Positions 1-9,052 of a DNA stretch of 64,000 nt are shown here, one piece after another. The stretch's first letter is position 1. Every line of letters starts with the position of its first letter. The notes beneath the pieces were generated by a model that saw only the letters and a program-made list of their open reading frames with translations, made no database searches and was not told the DNA's origin. This DNA comes from Gammaproteobacteria bacterium (GTDB lineage Bacteria > Pseudomonadota > Gammaproteobacteria > Pseudomonadales > Azotimanducaceae). The position numbers and the translations under genes are program-made. The stretch spans positions 1 through 64,000 of the forward strand of contig JAPPHD010000122.1 of assembly GCA_028821125.1 (NCBI GenBank), read 5' to 3'.

Positions 1-95
1 CGTCCGAAAGCCTTGCGTTACGCAGGATGATGTGGCCGTGCGCCGAAAGGGAAGCCCCGCATGCGAACTCGCTGCCGGGTGCCGGCGTTTGTTCC
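1..95 (+). repeat. Dispersed hairpin repeat, copy A (cut by window edge)
   Basis: Right half of the intergenic repeat also found at 20400, 29443 and 57671. The right arm of the inverted repeat is at 40-70 and the terminal TTGTTCC is at 89-95; the left arm lies outside the window. The visible loop contains a small apical hairpin at about 11-26. Positions of arm and terminus fit the 158-bp spacing of the complete copies. It sits just upstream of the Trm112-like gene. Function unknown. Confidence 0.8.
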
Positions 96-170
96 GTAAC
101 TGTTCGTAGGCTTCCACTGCCGACAGGCGGTACCATAGGCAGCGTTCCTTCAATCGGAGATTTCCCCGAC

Positions 171-356
171 GTGGACTCGAAGCTGCTGGAAATACTGGTT
201 TGCCCGGTGAGCAAGGCGTCCCTGTCCTACCGCAAGGGCCGTCAGGAACTCTGGTGCAAGGTGAGCCGGCTCGCCTATCCCATTCGCGACGACATCCCCA
301 TCATGCTCGAGGACGAGGCGCGCACGCTGACCCGGGAAGAGCTCGACGAACTGTAG
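171..356 (+). CDS. Trm112 family protein (YcaR-like)
   Basis: A 61-residue protein starting [15 protein letters not shown], with LVCP near the N-terminus and a tail of the form [17 protein letters not shown], which is the signature of the small Trm112/YcaR family. Members are zinc-ribbon-like folds; in eukaryotes Trm112 activates methyltransferases, while the bacterial role is poorly defined and often linked to lipid A/KDO genes. Only the first cysteine of the usual metal site is obvious; the second position reads [11 protein letters not shown]. The GTG at 171 is chosen because it gives the family length of about 60; upstream codons of the open frame lie in repeat copy A. lpxK and kdsB, frequent neighbours, are not in the window. 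Confidence 0.85.
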   Translation: MDSKLLEILVCPVSKASLSYRKGRQELWCKVSRLAYPIRDDIPIMLEDEARTLTREELDEL

Positions 357-377
357 CCTTGTCAAAGCCGCTTGTGG

Positions 378-1328
378 TCAGGGTATGGGCAGGTAACCCT
401 TCTCGACACCCTTGGTGAACACGCCCACCGCATCGTGGGCATGCAGGCTCTCATGGTGCTCGATGCGCACCCAGAAGTCCTTCAGACGGGGGTCTTCCAG
501 CAACATGGACTTGAGCTTGCGTCCCGAATCTTCCACGAACATCAGGTTCTCGGCGTTCAGCCGGGCGAATTCCTGTTCGTCCTCGCGTTTGACCGCCGTT
601 TGAACCGGCGTCCTGAGCGTCGCCTCGACGTTGTCGATCAGGCTGGTAATGGGGAAGTCTTCCAGGCCGTCTTTCAGCTTGACGAGAATCCGGGCGACGC
701 TGCGCTGGCTGTGGGGCGTTGCCAGTATGCCCTCCTCGGTGCCGAGCCACCGCTTCACCTCGCTGGCCTTGACCAGCCCCGCCGGCCCGAAATCCGCCTC
801 GAACTGATTCTGGATGAGTTGCCTGGCGAGCGCCGCCGAACAGGGGCAGGTCGAGGAGTAGAAGACGCCGACGCCCAATTCCAGGTGAATCTCACCGTCG
901 AGCAGCGAACCCTTGATGATCACCGGATAGCTGTTCCACCCGGAGTTTTCGCTCACCAGCGCCTGCCGCCTCAGGTAATAGTCGAAATCGAACTGGACAA
1001 AGGCACGGCTCGAAAGGCCCCGGTGGGATTCCAGGATCGAGGCGAGCAGCAGCTTGAGCCCGGCGGCGGTCAGGGCCCGGGTGTCGGCGTGTTCGTCGAG
1101 AATGAGGTACAGCCGGGACATGTGAATGCCCTTGGCCGTGGTATCGGCGAGGTCGACGTACACCTGTACCTTGGTCTGGACCTGCTTGACGCAACCCCCG
1201 TCCTTCACCAGGAGCGGCTGGTGAATGCGGCTCATGCCGACCCAGTCGAGCGCAACCTGGGGGTGATGCAGCGCGCGGCTGGCGATGTCAGGTAACTCGC
1301 TGGCCTGTACCAGCTCGGGTTTGTTCAT
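378..1328 (-). CDS. folE2: GTP cyclohydrolase FolE2 (type IB)
   Basis: 316 residues, the normal length for GTP cyclohydrolase IB. It converts GTP to 7,8-dihydroneopterin triphosphate, the first step of folate (and queuosine) synthesis in the cytoplasm. Recognisable family signatures are the SRIHQPLLV segment near residue 34, the STCPCSAALARQ motif carrying the catalytic cysteine, and the C-terminal segment with IEHHESLHAHDAVG. This enzyme is unrelated to zinc-dependent FolE and in many bacteria is the zinc-sparing alternative under Zur control; no clear Zur box was seen upstream. It is convergent with the Trm112-like gene, and its own promoter would lie in 1329-1475. Confidence 0.95.
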   Translation of the reverse strand: MNKPELVQASELPDIASRALHHPQVALDWVGMSRIHQPLLVKDGGCVKQVQTKVQVYVDLADTTAKGIHMSRLYLILDEHADTRALTAAGLKLLLASILESHRGLSSRAFVQFDFDYYLRRQALVSENSGWNSYPVIIKGSLLDGEIHLELGVGVFYSSTCPCSAALARQLIQNQFEADFGPAGLVKASEVKRWLGTEEGILATPHSQRSVARILVKLKDGLEDFPITSLIDNVEATLRTPVQTAVKREDEQEFARLNAENLMFVEDSGRKLKSMLLEDPRLKDFWVRIEHHESLHAHDAVGVFTKGVEKGYLPIP

Positions 1329-1475
1329 CCACCCGTTTCCGAAAGCGTCCAGAGGCCGGGCATTGTAACCAATCGCACGGGATGCCGTTAACCGGCGTGA
1401 TCGGGCAGGCCGGCATTGCCGGATCGCCCGGCGACTCGACTGTTGCGGTGTTACGGCGCAGGCTACCAGCCTCGA

Positions 1476-1505
1476 TTGACAATCCGCGAGCCGCTTAAGT
1501 ACATT
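1476..1505 (+). promoter_or_regulatory. Sigma-70 promoter of tRNA-Leu(CAG)
   Basis: A perfect -35 TTGACA at 1476-1481, an 18-nt spacer and a -10 TACATT at 1500-1505 place the start point about 10 nt before the tRNA at 1522. Read by eye from consensus matching. Confidence 0.65.
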
Positions 1506-1521
1506 GCGCCCCCCATTTCAC

Positions 1522-1608
1522 GCCGAGGTGGTGAAATTGGTAGACACGCTAGCTTCAGGTGCTAGTGGGGGTAACCCCGTGGAGGTTCAAGTCCTCTCCT
1601 CGGCACCA
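1522..1608 (+). tRNA. tRNA-Leu(CAG)
   Basis: 87-nt class II tRNA with encoded CCA. Acceptor GCCGAGG pairs with the 3' CCTCGGC, the D-arm region is GGTGAAATTGGTAGACAC, the anticodon stem CTAGC/GCTAG encloses loop TTCAGGT with anticodon CAG at 1556-1558, and there is a long variable arm. Position just upstream of rnr is conserved in pseudomonads. Confidence 0.97.
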
Positions 1609-1636
1609 TTGTCAGGCGTTCTCGTCCTTTTTCACA

Positions 1637-3298
1637 TTGGCTGACACCAGAATCAAAACCTCTCCCCGTGCCCGGCCGGCAGGCGGGCGGGGGCGGTCCC
1701 GTCGTTCCGGGGGTACGCGGGAATTCGAAGCCGACAAGCCCGTTTGCGAGCGCGCGGCAGAAGCGACCCTGGAAGCGTTCTCGATACCCGTCCGGTGGTC
1801 CGCCGACGTGCGGGCGGCGGTGAGTCGGCTCCCGGAACGGGTAGAGCCGGGCCGCTACGCGCGGCGCAAGGACCTGCGGCAACTGCCCCTGGTTACCATT
1901 GACGGCGCAACGGCGCGGGATTTCGACGATGCGGTGTTTGCCGAAACCAGGGAAGAGGGCTGGCGGCTGGTCGTCGCCATCGCCGATGTGGCGCACTACG
2001 TGCGTGCGGGCACCGCCCTGGACGAAGAGGCCTGGAAACGGGGCACGTCGGTGTATCTGCCGGATCGTGTGGTGCCCATGTTGCCCGAGGCCCTTTCCAA
2101 TAACCTCTGCTCGCTGCGCCCGCGGGAGGCAAGGCTCGCCCTGGTTTGCGACATGGCGATCGATCGCGCCGGGACGGTCACCGGATACCGGTTCGACGAA
2201 GCCGTGATCCGCTCCCGGGAGCGAATGACCTATGCACAGATCGCGTCCTTCCTGTCCGGTGAAGACCTGCCGGTGGCGATGCCCGTCGCCGGTTCCATCC
2301 GGGCCCTGGCTGAACTCTACCGGACGCTCCGGCAGGCGCGGGAACGGCGCGGCGCCCTCGACTTCGATACGCCGGAGAGCGCGCTCAGGCTGGAGAACGG
2401 GATCGTGGCGGCAATCACGCCGGTCATTCGCAACGACGCGCACCGCCTGATCGAGGAAGCCATGATTGCCGCCAATGTCTGTGCCGCGCGCTTCCTTGAG
2501 CGGCACGAGCGCGAAGCACTCTACCGGGTGCACGAGGGGCCGGAACGGGAGAAGGCGGAGCAGTTGGCGAGCGCGTTCGCGGCCTGTGGCATCAGGTGGT
2601 CTCCCGAGGACAGGACCCCGGCGGCGCTCCAGGGCGCGTTGCGCGCCATCGGCGGGCGCGGGGATGCGTGGCTGTTCGAAATGCTGGTGCTGCGCGCCAT
2701 GCAGCAGGCGGAATACCGGCCCGAACCCCGCGGCCATTTCGGCCTGGCGGTGGAACGTTACGTGCACTTCACCTCGCCCATTCGCCGCTACCCGGACCTG
2801 GTGGTGCACCGTGCCATCAAGCGGATTCTCAAACGCACGGCGGGCCAGGTGGCGTCTCGTGACCGGCTGGTGGCCGCGGGCGAACAGAGCTCCATGACGG
2901 AGAGGCGCGCCGAGGATGCGAGCCGCAGGGTCGATACCTGGCTCAAATGCGATTTCCTTGCCGAGCGGATCGGCGAGACCTTTTCCTCGGTGGTCGCCGG
3001 CGTCACGGACTTCGGGCTGTTCGTCGATCTGCAGGGGTTCTACGTCCAGGGCCTGCTGCACGTCTCGGAGTTGGGGGCTGACTACTATCATTACCGGCCG
3101 GCGAGCATGAGCCTGGTCGGTGAGTCCTCCGGCGCACGCTTCACCCTGGGCGATGAGCTGGAAGTGCGCCTGACCGACGTACAGCCGGAACTGGGCAGGC
3201 TCGACCTGGTGCTGGCGAGCGCGCCGAAGCGGGGACGCCGCCGGCGTGGCCGCGGGAACGGGCGCGGCCGCCGGCTCCGAGGCGTTCGCGAAAGCTGA
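1637..3298 (+). CDS. rnr: RNase R/II-family 3'-5' exoribonuclease, short N-terminus
   Basis: Encodes the catalytic RNB domain and the C-terminal S1 domain of RNase R. The RNB core shows VTIDGATARDFDDAV with its metal-binding aspartates and the HFTSPIRRYPDLVVHRAI segment; the S1 domain begins near FSSVVAGVTDFGLFVDL, followed by a very basic RGRRRRGRGNGRGRR tail. The N-terminal helix-turn-helix and both cold-shock domains (about 200-250 residues in RNase R) are absent: tRNA-Leu ends only about 110 nt before the first recognisable codons. No ATG and no clear ribosome site exist in that gap; TTG at 1637 is a guess and GTG at 1809 is possible. It is followed 14 nt later by rlmB. The enzyme would degrade structured RNA from the 3' end. 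Confidence 0.8.
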   Translation: MADTRIKTSPRARPAGGRGRSRRSGGTREFEADKPVCERAAEATLEAFSIPVRWSADVRAAVSRLPERVEPGRYARRKDLRQLPLVTIDGATARDFDDAVFAETREEGWRLVVAIADVAHYVRAGTALDEEAWKRGTSVYLPDRVVPMLPEALSNNLCSLRPREARLALVCDMAIDRAGTVTGYRFDEAVIRSRERMTYAQIASFLSGEDLPVAMPVAGSIRALAELYRTLRQARERRGALDFDTPESALRLENGIVAAITPVIRNDAHRLIEEAMIAANVCAARFLERHEREALYRVHEGPEREKAEQLASAFAACGIRWSPEDRTPAALQGALRAIGGRGDAWLFEMLVLRAMQQAEYRPEPRGHFGLAVERYVHFTSPIRRYPDLVVHRAIKRILKRTAGQVASRDRLVAAGEQSSMTERRAEDASRRVDTWLKCDFLAERIGETFSSVVAGVTDFGLFVDLQGFYVQGLLHVSELGADYYHYRPASMSLVGESSGARFTLGDELEVRLTDVQPELGRLDLVLASAPKRGRRRRGRGNGRGRRLRGVRES

Positions 3299-3312
3299 CG
3301 CGGCCGGCTGCG

Positions 3313-4107
3313 ATGGCGTACGTCAAGGGCCTTCACGCTGCACTTGCGGTGCTGGAAGAGGCGCCGGAGCGGGTGCGCGCCGTGCTGGTGCAGAAGAATC
3401 GCCGGGACCAACGCATCGCGGCCCTGCTTGAGCTGGCGGCGCAAGCAAGGGTTCGTCACGAGTTCGTCGACCGGCGTCAACTCGACCGCATCGCGGGAGC
3501 GGCACATCAGGGTGTCGTTGCGGACTGTCATGAACTCGCCCTCTTGAGCGAGGCGGACTTCGAGGAGCGATTCGACCACTGGCCGGACCCCAAGCTTTTC
3601 CTCCTCCTGGAAGGCATCAACGACCCCCGCAACCTCGGCGCCTGTATCCGCAGTGCCGTGGCGGCCGGAGTGCAGGCTGTGCTGGTGCCGAAGCGCCGGA
3701 GCGCCCCGTTGAACGCCGCGGCGCTGAAGGCGGCGGCCGGCGCCGCGGAACGGGCGGAACTGTTCGCCATCGTCAACGTTGCCCGGCGGCTGGATTGGCT
3801 GAAACGGCGGGATGTCTGGGTTGTGGGAGCCGAGGGCGACTCCGGTACGCCCTGGGCGAATACGGACCTGACCCGCAGCGTCGCGCTGGTCGTGGGTAGC
3901 GAAGGCGATGGATTGCGAAGCCTGACGCGCAAGACCTGCGACGAACTCGCCGCCATCCCCATGGCCGGGGGCGTCGAGAGCCTGAACGTGTCGGTGGCGG
4001 CGGGCGTGCTGCTCTTCGAAGCGGTGCGGCAACGCACCGGACGAGAAGGCGCGCCGGTGCCGGCGCCGCGACGCGCATCACTTGCAACGGGCGGCCCACC
4101 TACCTAG
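3313..4107 (+). CDS. rlmB: 23S rRNA (guanosine-2251-2'-O)-methyltransferase RlmB
   Basis: 264-residue SpoU/TrmH-class methyltransferase that methylates the ribose of G2251 in the 23S peptidyl-transferase region using S-adenosylmethionine. The N-terminal 70-80 residues are the RNA-substrate-binding domain ([14 protein letters not shown]), followed by the knotted SPOUT domain with [26 protein letters not shown] and [15 protein letters not shown], the three family motifs containing the catalytic Arg/Glu/Asn positions. It lies between rnr and rpsF as in many gammaproteobacteria and is probably cotranscribed with rnr. Confidence 0.95.
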   Translation: MAYVKGLHAALAVLEEAPERVRAVLVQKNRRDQRIAALLELAAQARVRHEFVDRRQLDRIAGAAHQGVVADCHELALLSEADFEERFDHWPDPKLFLLLEGINDPRNLGACIRSAVAAGVQAVLVPKRRSAPLNAAALKAAAGAAERAELFAIVNVARRLDWLKRRDVWVVGAEGDSGTPWANTDLTRSVALVVGSEGDGLRSLTRKTCDELAAIPMAGGVESLNVSVAAGVLLFEAVRQRTGREGAPVPAPRRASLATGGPPT

Positions 4108-4273
4108 AATCGCGCCCCCTTGCCCCTGGCAGCCCGCGGCAGAAGCCCCGCGACGCACCGGGCGCCTTGTCGCTCGAATGCAACAGGACTTCCGCCGCGG
4201 GCCGCCAGGGTCACGAACTCCTTGCTTCACGCCGCGTTGCGGCGGAGGCGAACGACACCGGAAGGAGAAGAAC

Positions 4274-4852
4274 ATGCGCCACTACGAAGTGGTGTTCCTG
4301 GTCCACCCGGACCAGAGCGACCAGGTGCCCGGCATGACCGAGCGCTACCGGGGCCTCATCGAACGCGGGGGCGGCAAGGTGCATCGGCTCGAAGACTGGG
4401 GCCGGCGCCAGCTCGTCTACCCCATCTCCAAGATTCACAAGGCCCACTACGTGCTGATGAATATCGAGGTGGGCGCCGAGGCGCTCGAGGAGCTCGAGAG
4501 CGCTTTCAAGTTCAACGATGCCGTTCTGCGCAACCTCGTCATCCGCCGCAGGGAAGCCGTGGTCGGCGACTCCAAGATCTATGAAGAGGAACTGAAGGAA
4601 CAGGAGCGGGAGAAAGAGCGTGAAGCCCGCCGTCCGGAGCGTTCCGCGGGGAAGCGGGCCGCGGCGGCCGCCGCGGCCAGGGGTTCGGAGGCCAAGGGTT
4701 CGGAGGCCAAGGGTTCGGAGGCCAAGGGTTCGGAGGCCAAGGGTTCGGAGGCCAAGGTAAAGGAAAAGCCGGCGGAAAAGCCGGAGAACAACCCCGAAGA
4801 GGGGCCAGGAGAGGCTGACGCCAAAGTCGAGGAACCGGAGGCAGCGACATGA
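4274..4852 (+). CDS. rpsF: 30S ribosomal protein S6 with extended repeat tail
   Basis: The first 95 or so residues are the S6 ferredoxin-like fold ([37 protein letters not shown]). S6 binds 16S rRNA with S18 in the platform of the small subunit. The protein is 192 residues, far longer than the usual 100-140, because of a charged C-terminal tail that includes an Ala run and five identical GSEAK pentapeptides at residues 137-161. The ATG at 4274 is fixed by homology and by the AAGGAG at 4262-4267. rpsR overlaps its last codons. A GC hairpin and an ACACCGG stretch just upstream resemble parts of the S6:S18 autoregulatory leader motif, but this is unproven. Confidence 0.95.
   Translation: MRHYEVVFLVHPDQSDQVPGMTERYRGLIERGGGKVHRLEDWGRRQLVYPISKIHKAHYVLMNIEVGAEALEELESAFKFNDAVLRNLVIRRREAVVGDSKIYEEELKEQEREKEREARRPERSAGKRAAAAAAARGSEAKGSEAKGSEAKGSEAKGSEAKVKEKPAEKPENNPEEGPGEADAKVEEPEAAT
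4681..4755 (+). repeat. 15-nt tandem repeat x5 inside rpsF
   Basis: Five perfect copies of a 15-nt unit (GGGTTCGGAGGCCAA) run head to tail. Because the unit is a multiple of three it stays in frame and encodes GSEAK five times. Identical DNA copies imply recent expansion by slippage, so copy number may vary between strains. Confidence 0.97.
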
Positions 4853-5070
4853 GCCGGCGTTTTCGTCACAAGAAGTTTGCGGTAGACAGCGACCCCGCCG
4901 ACCTCGATTACAAGGATCTCGACCTCCTCAAGCAGTTCATCGGCGAAACCGGCAAGATCGTGCCGAGCCGCATCACCGGCGCAAGCGCCCGATTTCAGCG
5001 GCGCCTGGCGAAGGAAATCAAGCGCGCGCGCTACCTGGCGCTGTTGCCCTACACCGACCAGCACAAATGA
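4849..5070 (+). CDS. rpsR: 30S ribosomal protein S18
   Basis: 73 residues, standard S18 length. Basic N-terminus [10 protein letters not shown], then [22 protein letters not shown] and the [22 protein letters not shown] segment typical of the family. S18 pairs with S6 on the platform of the 30S subunit. Its ATG overlaps the rpsF stop (ATGA), indicating translational coupling of the two partner proteins. Confidence 0.97.
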   Translation: MSRRFRHKKFAVDSDPADLDYKDLDLLKQFIGETGKIVPSRITGASARFQRRLAKEIKRARYLALLPYTDQHK

Positions 5071-5080
5071 GGCCGGCGCC

Positions 5081-5530
5081 GTGAACGTGATACTGCTCGA
5101 GCCGATCACCAACCTGGGGAGCCTCGGCGAGGAGGTGACGGTCAAGCCCGGCTTTGCGCGCAATTACCTGCTGCGCGAGGGCAAGGCGGTGCGCGCCACC
5201 GAAGACAACCGGCGGCGATTCGAGGAACGGCGCGCCGAACTGGAACGCGTGGCCGGTGAACGGTTGTCCGAGGCCGAAGCGCGGGGCGGCCGATTGCAGG
5301 AGATCACGGACCTCACCATTGTCGTGCGGGCCTCCGAGGAAGGCCGGCTGTACGGCTCGGTGGGCACCCAGGAGATTGCCGGCGCCCTGACCGAGCGGGG
5401 CGTCGAGGTGCACAAGAGCGAGGTTCGGATGCCCGAGGGCGTCATTCGCCAGGTCGGCGAATACGAGTTCGCGGTGCAACTGCATTCCGGCGTTTCGGTT
5501 GACATCCCGGTGGCCGTGGTGCCGGAATAA
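5081..5530 (+). CDS. rplI: 50S ribosomal protein L9
   Basis: 149 residues with the N-terminal domain signature MNVILLEPITNLGSLGEEVTV and GFARNYLLREGKA, a long connecting helix, and the C-terminal rRNA-binding domain ending in SVDIPVAVVPE. L9 spans from 23S rRNA toward the neighbouring ribosome and affects frame maintenance. GTG start at 5081, 10 nt after rpsR; last gene of the S6-S18-L9 unit before dnaB. Confidence 0.96.
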   Translation: MNVILLEPITNLGSLGEEVTVKPGFARNYLLREGKAVRATEDNRRRFEERRAELERVAGERLSEAEARGGRLQEITDLTIVVRASEEGRLYGSVGTQEIAGALTERGVEVHKSEVRMPEGVIRQVGEYEFAVQLHSGVSVDIPVAVVPE

Positions 5531-5613
5531 GCGGGGATTTCGCCTGCCGCCGGCGTTCGGCCGCGAACGCCTCCGATGTTTCCTGAGCCCGCTACGCCCC
5601 CCTTGCATTGAAG

Positions 5614-5643
5614 GGCGGAAAGGCAGACGCTTGGGCGTCCGCC
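5614..5643 (+). other. Intergenic hairpin between rplI and dnaB
   Basis: GGCGG/CCGCC with an inner ACGC/GCGT stem in the 225-nt gap between rplI and the dnaB start. There is no T-run, so it is not a classical terminator. Nothing else was recognised in 5531-5755. Confidence 0.3.
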
Positions 5644-5755
5644 ATACCTCATTTTCGCGGATTGGGTTGTCGGATGAATCAGCATTGCACCCGTTCACCG
5701 TTTGCCCCTCGGGTGGGGGTATCGCCCCGTTGGCCCTGCACGCAAGAGTCGCGTT

Positions 5756-7153
5756 TTGTCGGACACCGCCCCTTCGATACCGCTTGAAACCCGCACGCTG
5801 AAGGTGCCGCCGCATTCGACCGAGGCCGAACAGTCGGTGCTGGGCGCGCTGATGCTCAACAACGAGGCCTGGTTCGACGTCTCCGATATCGTCGCCCCTG
5901 TCGATTTCTACCGGCCCCAGCACCGGATCGTCTTCGAAGCGATGGCGGCGCTGTCGCGGGACAACCAGCCGCTGGATGCGGTGACGGTCTCGGAAGCCCT
6001 GCAGTCGCTCGGCTTGCTGGAGAAGGCCGGGGGCATCGCCTACCTGGCCGAACTGGTCGACGGCACACCCGGGGCCAGCAATGTCACCGCCTATGCCCGA
6101 ATCGTGCGGGACCGCTCGACGCTGCGCCAGGTCATTGCGGCGGCCAACAAGATTGTCGAAAAGGCGTTCATGCGCGAAGGCCAGTCCGACGAAGAGATAC
6201 TGGATTATGCGGAAGAGGAAATCTTCAGGATTTCCGAAGAGCGCGCCAAGAGCGACGGGCCCCAGGACATCAACCCGTTGCTGGAAAGGACGGTACGCCG
6301 GGTCAATGAACTGTCCAAGAGCGAGGGCGGGATCACGGGCCTGGCCACCGGGTTTTCCGATCTCGACAACCTGACCGCGGGGCTGCAGAAAGCGGACCTC
6401 GTCATCGTCGCCGGACGGCCCTCCATGGGCAAGACATCGCTGGCCATGAACATGGTGGAACACGCCATCATGAAGAGCGAGGCCCCATCCCTGGTGTTCA
6501 GCCTGGAGATGCCAGCGGATCAACTGGTGATGCGCATGCTGTCGTCCCTGGCCCGCATCGATCAGTCGCGCATGCGTATCGGCGACCTGGATGAAAAAGA
6601 CTGGGACCGTTTCAGCGCAGCCGTGCAACAGCTCCAGGACAAACCGCTGCACATCGACGACTCCGCGGCGCTCACCCCCAACGAGATCAGGGCCCGCGCC
6701 CGGCGGGTAGCGCGCCAGTACAAGGGGCTGGGCCTGATCGTGGTCGACTACATGCAGCTCATGCGCGGTTCGGGTCAGGCGGAGAACCGCACCACCGAGA
6801 TCTCCGAAATTTCACGGTCGCTGAAGGCGCTGGCCAAGGAAATGCGCTGCCCGGTGGTTGCGGCGGCGCAACTCAACCGGGCGTTGGAGACGCGGAACAA
6901 CAAGCGGCCGATCATGGCCGACCTGCGCGAGTCCGGCGCCATCGAGCAGGACGCCGACGTTATCCTGTTCATTTATCGGGACGAGGTGTACAACGAGGAG
7001 ACGGAAGACGTGGGCATTGCGGAGATCATCATCGGCAAGCAGCGCAACGGCCCCATCGGCACCGTGAAGCTCAGCTATCTCAATCAGCTCACCCGATTCG
7101 AAGACCTGGCTCGCGATCGTTATGGCGACCTGTCGCCTGGTTATGACGGCTGA
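5756..7153 (+). CDS. dnaB: Replicative DNA helicase DnaB
   Basis: 465 residues from the chosen start; ATP-driven hexameric helicase that unwinds DNA ahead of the replication fork. The N-terminal primase-interacting domain begins at VPPHSTEAEQSVLGALM, followed by the linker and the RecA-type core with Walker A AGRPSMGKTS, the LVFSLEMPADQLVMRML segment, Walker B LIVVDYMQLM, and the DLRESGAIEQDADVILFIYRD and GKQRNGPIGTVKL motifs. No ATG precedes the conserved region; TTG at 5756 gives a length close to E. coli DnaB, while another TTG at 5702 would add 18 unlikely residues. Conserved neighbour of rplI. Confidence 0.95.
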   Translation: MSDTAPSIPLETRTLKVPPHSTEAEQSVLGALMLNNEAWFDVSDIVAPVDFYRPQHRIVFEAMAALSRDNQPLDAVTVSEALQSLGLLEKAGGIAYLAELVDGTPGASNVTAYARIVRDRSTLRQVIAAANKIVEKAFMREGQSDEEILDYAEEEIFRISEERAKSDGPQDINPLLERTVRRVNELSKSEGGITGLATGFSDLDNLTAGLQKADLVIVAGRPSMGKTSLAMNMVEHAIMKSEAPSLVFSLEMPADQLVMRMLSSLARIDQSRMRIGDLDEKDWDRFSAAVQQLQDKPLHIDDSAALTPNEIRARARRVARQYKGLGLIVVDYMQLMRGSGQAENRTTEISEISRSLKALAKEMRCPVVAAAQLNRALETRNNKRPIMADLRESGAIEQDADVILFIYRDEVYNEETEDVGIAEIIIGKQRNGPIGTVKLSYLNQLTRFEDLARDRYGDLSPGYDG

Positions 7154-7200
7154 GGCACGCCGTTCGGGCCGGCGCCCCGGAAACCGGCCCCCTTAAGCCC

Positions 7201-8586
7201 ATGGCCAAACCTCAATCCGTCTATGTGTGCTCCGACTGCGGCGCCGAGCATACCCGGTGGCAGGGCCGGTGCAGCGTCTGCGGCGAGTGGAACGTATTGT
7301 CCCGGATGACCGTCGGCTCCCGGGCCGAACCCGTCGTGGGTTACAGCGGGAGCGCCGCGGAGGTGATGAGCCTGGGCGACGTGCGGGCGGAGGAGGCCGA
7401 CCGCCTCGGAACGGGTTTCGGTGAACTCGACCGGGTGCTCGGTGGCGGGCTGGTTCCCGGGTCGGTGGTGCTGATCGGGGGCGATCCGGGCGCGGGCAAG
7501 AGCACGCTCCTGCTGCAGGTTTGCGCCCGCATGGCAGCGCGGTCGGCGGTGCTCTACGTGACCGGCGAGGAGTCTCTGCAGCAGCTTGCCCTGCGGGCGG
7601 AGCGGCTCGGCCTGGACGGCGGGCGGCTGCAGGTTGCCGCGGAAACCCGTGTGGAGGTCATCGCCGGGCTCATCGAAGACCGGAAACCGGCGCTCCTGGT
7701 GCTCGACTCGGTCCAGGTCCTGCAACTCTCGAGCGTCGACGGTACCCCGGGCAGCGTCAGCCAGGTGCGCGAGGCGGCTTCGTACTTCACCCGTCTGGCC
7801 AAACAGACTTCTACCGTAGTGGTGCTCGTGGGGCATGTCACCAAGGAAGGCAACCTGGCGGGGCCGAAGGTGCTGGAACACATGATCGACTGCTTCCTCA
7901 TGCTCGACAGCGCCGGCGGCAGCCGTTTTCGAACCTTGCGCGGCGTGAAGAACCGGTTCGGCGCTGTCAACGAACTGGGCGTTTTCGCCATGACCGAGCA
8001 GGGCATGAAGCCGGTGGCGAACCCATCGGCCATATTCCTGCAGCGGGGCGATGTCGATGCGCCGGGCAGCGTCGCCACCGTCGCCTGGGAGGGAACGCGC
8101 CCGCTGCTGGTGGAACTGCAGGCCCTGGTCGACCAGGTTCAGGGCGGCTACGCCAGGCGGGTGGCGGTGGGCCTCGACCAGCAGCGGCTGGCGATGCACC
8201 TCGCGGTACTGCACCGCCACTGCGGGATACAGTTGGCCGACCAGGACGTGTTTGCCAACGTGGTGGGCGGCGTGCGCCTGTCGGAGACCGGGGGCGACCT
8301 GGCGCTGTTGCTGGCGGTGCTCTCGTCCTTTCGCGACAAGCCCCTGCCCAGGGACCTCATCGTGTTCGGCGAACTCGGCCTCACCGGCGAGGTGCGTCCG
8401 GTGGCGAACGGTCAGGAACGGCTGCGGGAAGCGGGGAAGCACGGCTTCAGGAGAGCGGTCGTACCCTTCGCAAACCGGCCGAACCAGGCGATCGGCGGCA
8501 TGGCGGTGCACCCGGTCAAGAACCTTTCCGGCGCCCTCGACGCCGTGGCCGGCATGGATTCGCAACGCCGCCCCGAAGCGCCATAA
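7201..8586 (+). CDS. radA: DNA repair protein RadA/Sms
   Basis: 461 residues. A four-cysteine zinc finger (Cys10, 13, 24, 27) is followed by a RecA-like ATPase with Walker [10 protein letters not shown] at residues 93-101, Walker B LLVLDSVQ, the RadA-specific KNRFG motif ([14 protein letters not shown]), and a C-terminal Lon-protease-like domain. RadA drives branch migration of recombination intermediates and processes stalled forks. It begins 47 nt after dnaB in the same direction, so it may be cotranscribed; the gap contains a GGGCCGG/CCGGCCC hairpin without a T-run. Confidence 0.95.
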   Translation: MAKPQSVYVCSDCGAEHTRWQGRCSVCGEWNVLSRMTVGSRAEPVVGYSGSAAEVMSLGDVRAEEADRLGTGFGELDRVLGGGLVPGSVVLIGGDPGAGKSTLLLQVCARMAARSAVLYVTGEESLQQLALRAERLGLDGGRLQVAAETRVEVIAGLIEDRKPALLVLDSVQVLQLSSVDGTPGSVSQVREAASYFTRLAKQTSTVVVLVGHVTKEGNLAGPKVLEHMIDCFLMLDSAGGSRFRTLRGVKNRFGAVNELGVFAMTEQGMKPVANPSAIFLQRGDVDAPGSVATVAWEGTRPLLVELQALVDQVQGGYARRVAVGLDQQRLAMHLAVLHRHCGIQLADQDVFANVVGGVRLSETGGDLALLLAVLSSFRDKPLPRDLIVFGELGLTGEVRPVANGQERLREAGKHGFRRAVVPFANRPNQAIGGMAVHPVKNLSGALDAVAGMDSQRRPEAP

Positions 8587-8593
8587 TCGCACC

Positions 8594-9052
8594 ATGCACT
8601 GTCCGTTCTGCGGTGCCTACGACACCAAAGTGATCGACTCCCGGCTCGTCGCGGAGGGAGACTCCGTGCGCCGGCGCCGGGCATGCCAGACCTGCGGCGA
8701 GCGCTTCACCACCTTCGAGACCGCGGAACTGCTGATGCCGAAGATCGTCAAGAGCGACGGTTCCCGTGAACCGTTCAACGAGGACAAGATGCGCCGGGGG
8801 CTCTTGAGGGCGCTGGAGAAGCGCCCGGTGCCCGACGAGGCCATCGACGGTGTCGTCAGCCGCATCATGCACGTGCTGCGTTCCACCGGAGAACGGGAAC
8901 TGCCGTCCCGCCGCGTCGGCGAAGAGGTCATGAACGAACTGCGCGAACTCGATGCGGTGGCCTACGTCCGCTTTGCCTCCGTATACCGGGCTTTCCAGGA
9001 TCTGAGCGAGTTCCAGGCGGAAATCAGGAAGCTCGAAACAGACCTTCGATGA
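8594..9052 (+). CDS. nrdR: Transcriptional repressor NrdR
   Basis: 152 residues, standard for NrdR, the repressor of ribonucleotide reductase genes. The N-terminal zinc ribbon uses Cys3, Cys6, Cys31 and Cys34 ([31 protein letters not shown]); residues from about 49 form the ATP-cone that senses ATP/dATP. The ATG at 8594 begins exactly at the family N-terminus, 7 nt after radA. Its end overlaps the ribD start (ATGA), the usual nrdR-ribD arrangement. NrdR boxes would be upstream of nrd genes, which are not in this window. Confidence 0.96.
   Translation: MHCPFCGAYDTKVIDSRLVAEGDSVRRRRACQTCGERFTTFETAELLMPKIVKSDGSREPFNEDKMRRGLLRALEKRPVPDEAIDGVVSRIMHVLRSTGERELPSRRVGEEVMNELRELDAVAYVRFASVYRAFQDLSEFQAEIRKLETDLR

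Noticed and set aside
1609..1740. Frameshift hiding the missing RNase R N-terminus
   Set aside because: Other frames between the tRNA and the RNB domain do not encode cold-shock-domain sequence, and the space is too short for it.
1562..3091. 509-codon open frame antisense to rnr
   Set aside because: Shadow of the real gene in GC-rich DNA; low-complexity Pro/Arg/His-rich translation with no recognisable domain.
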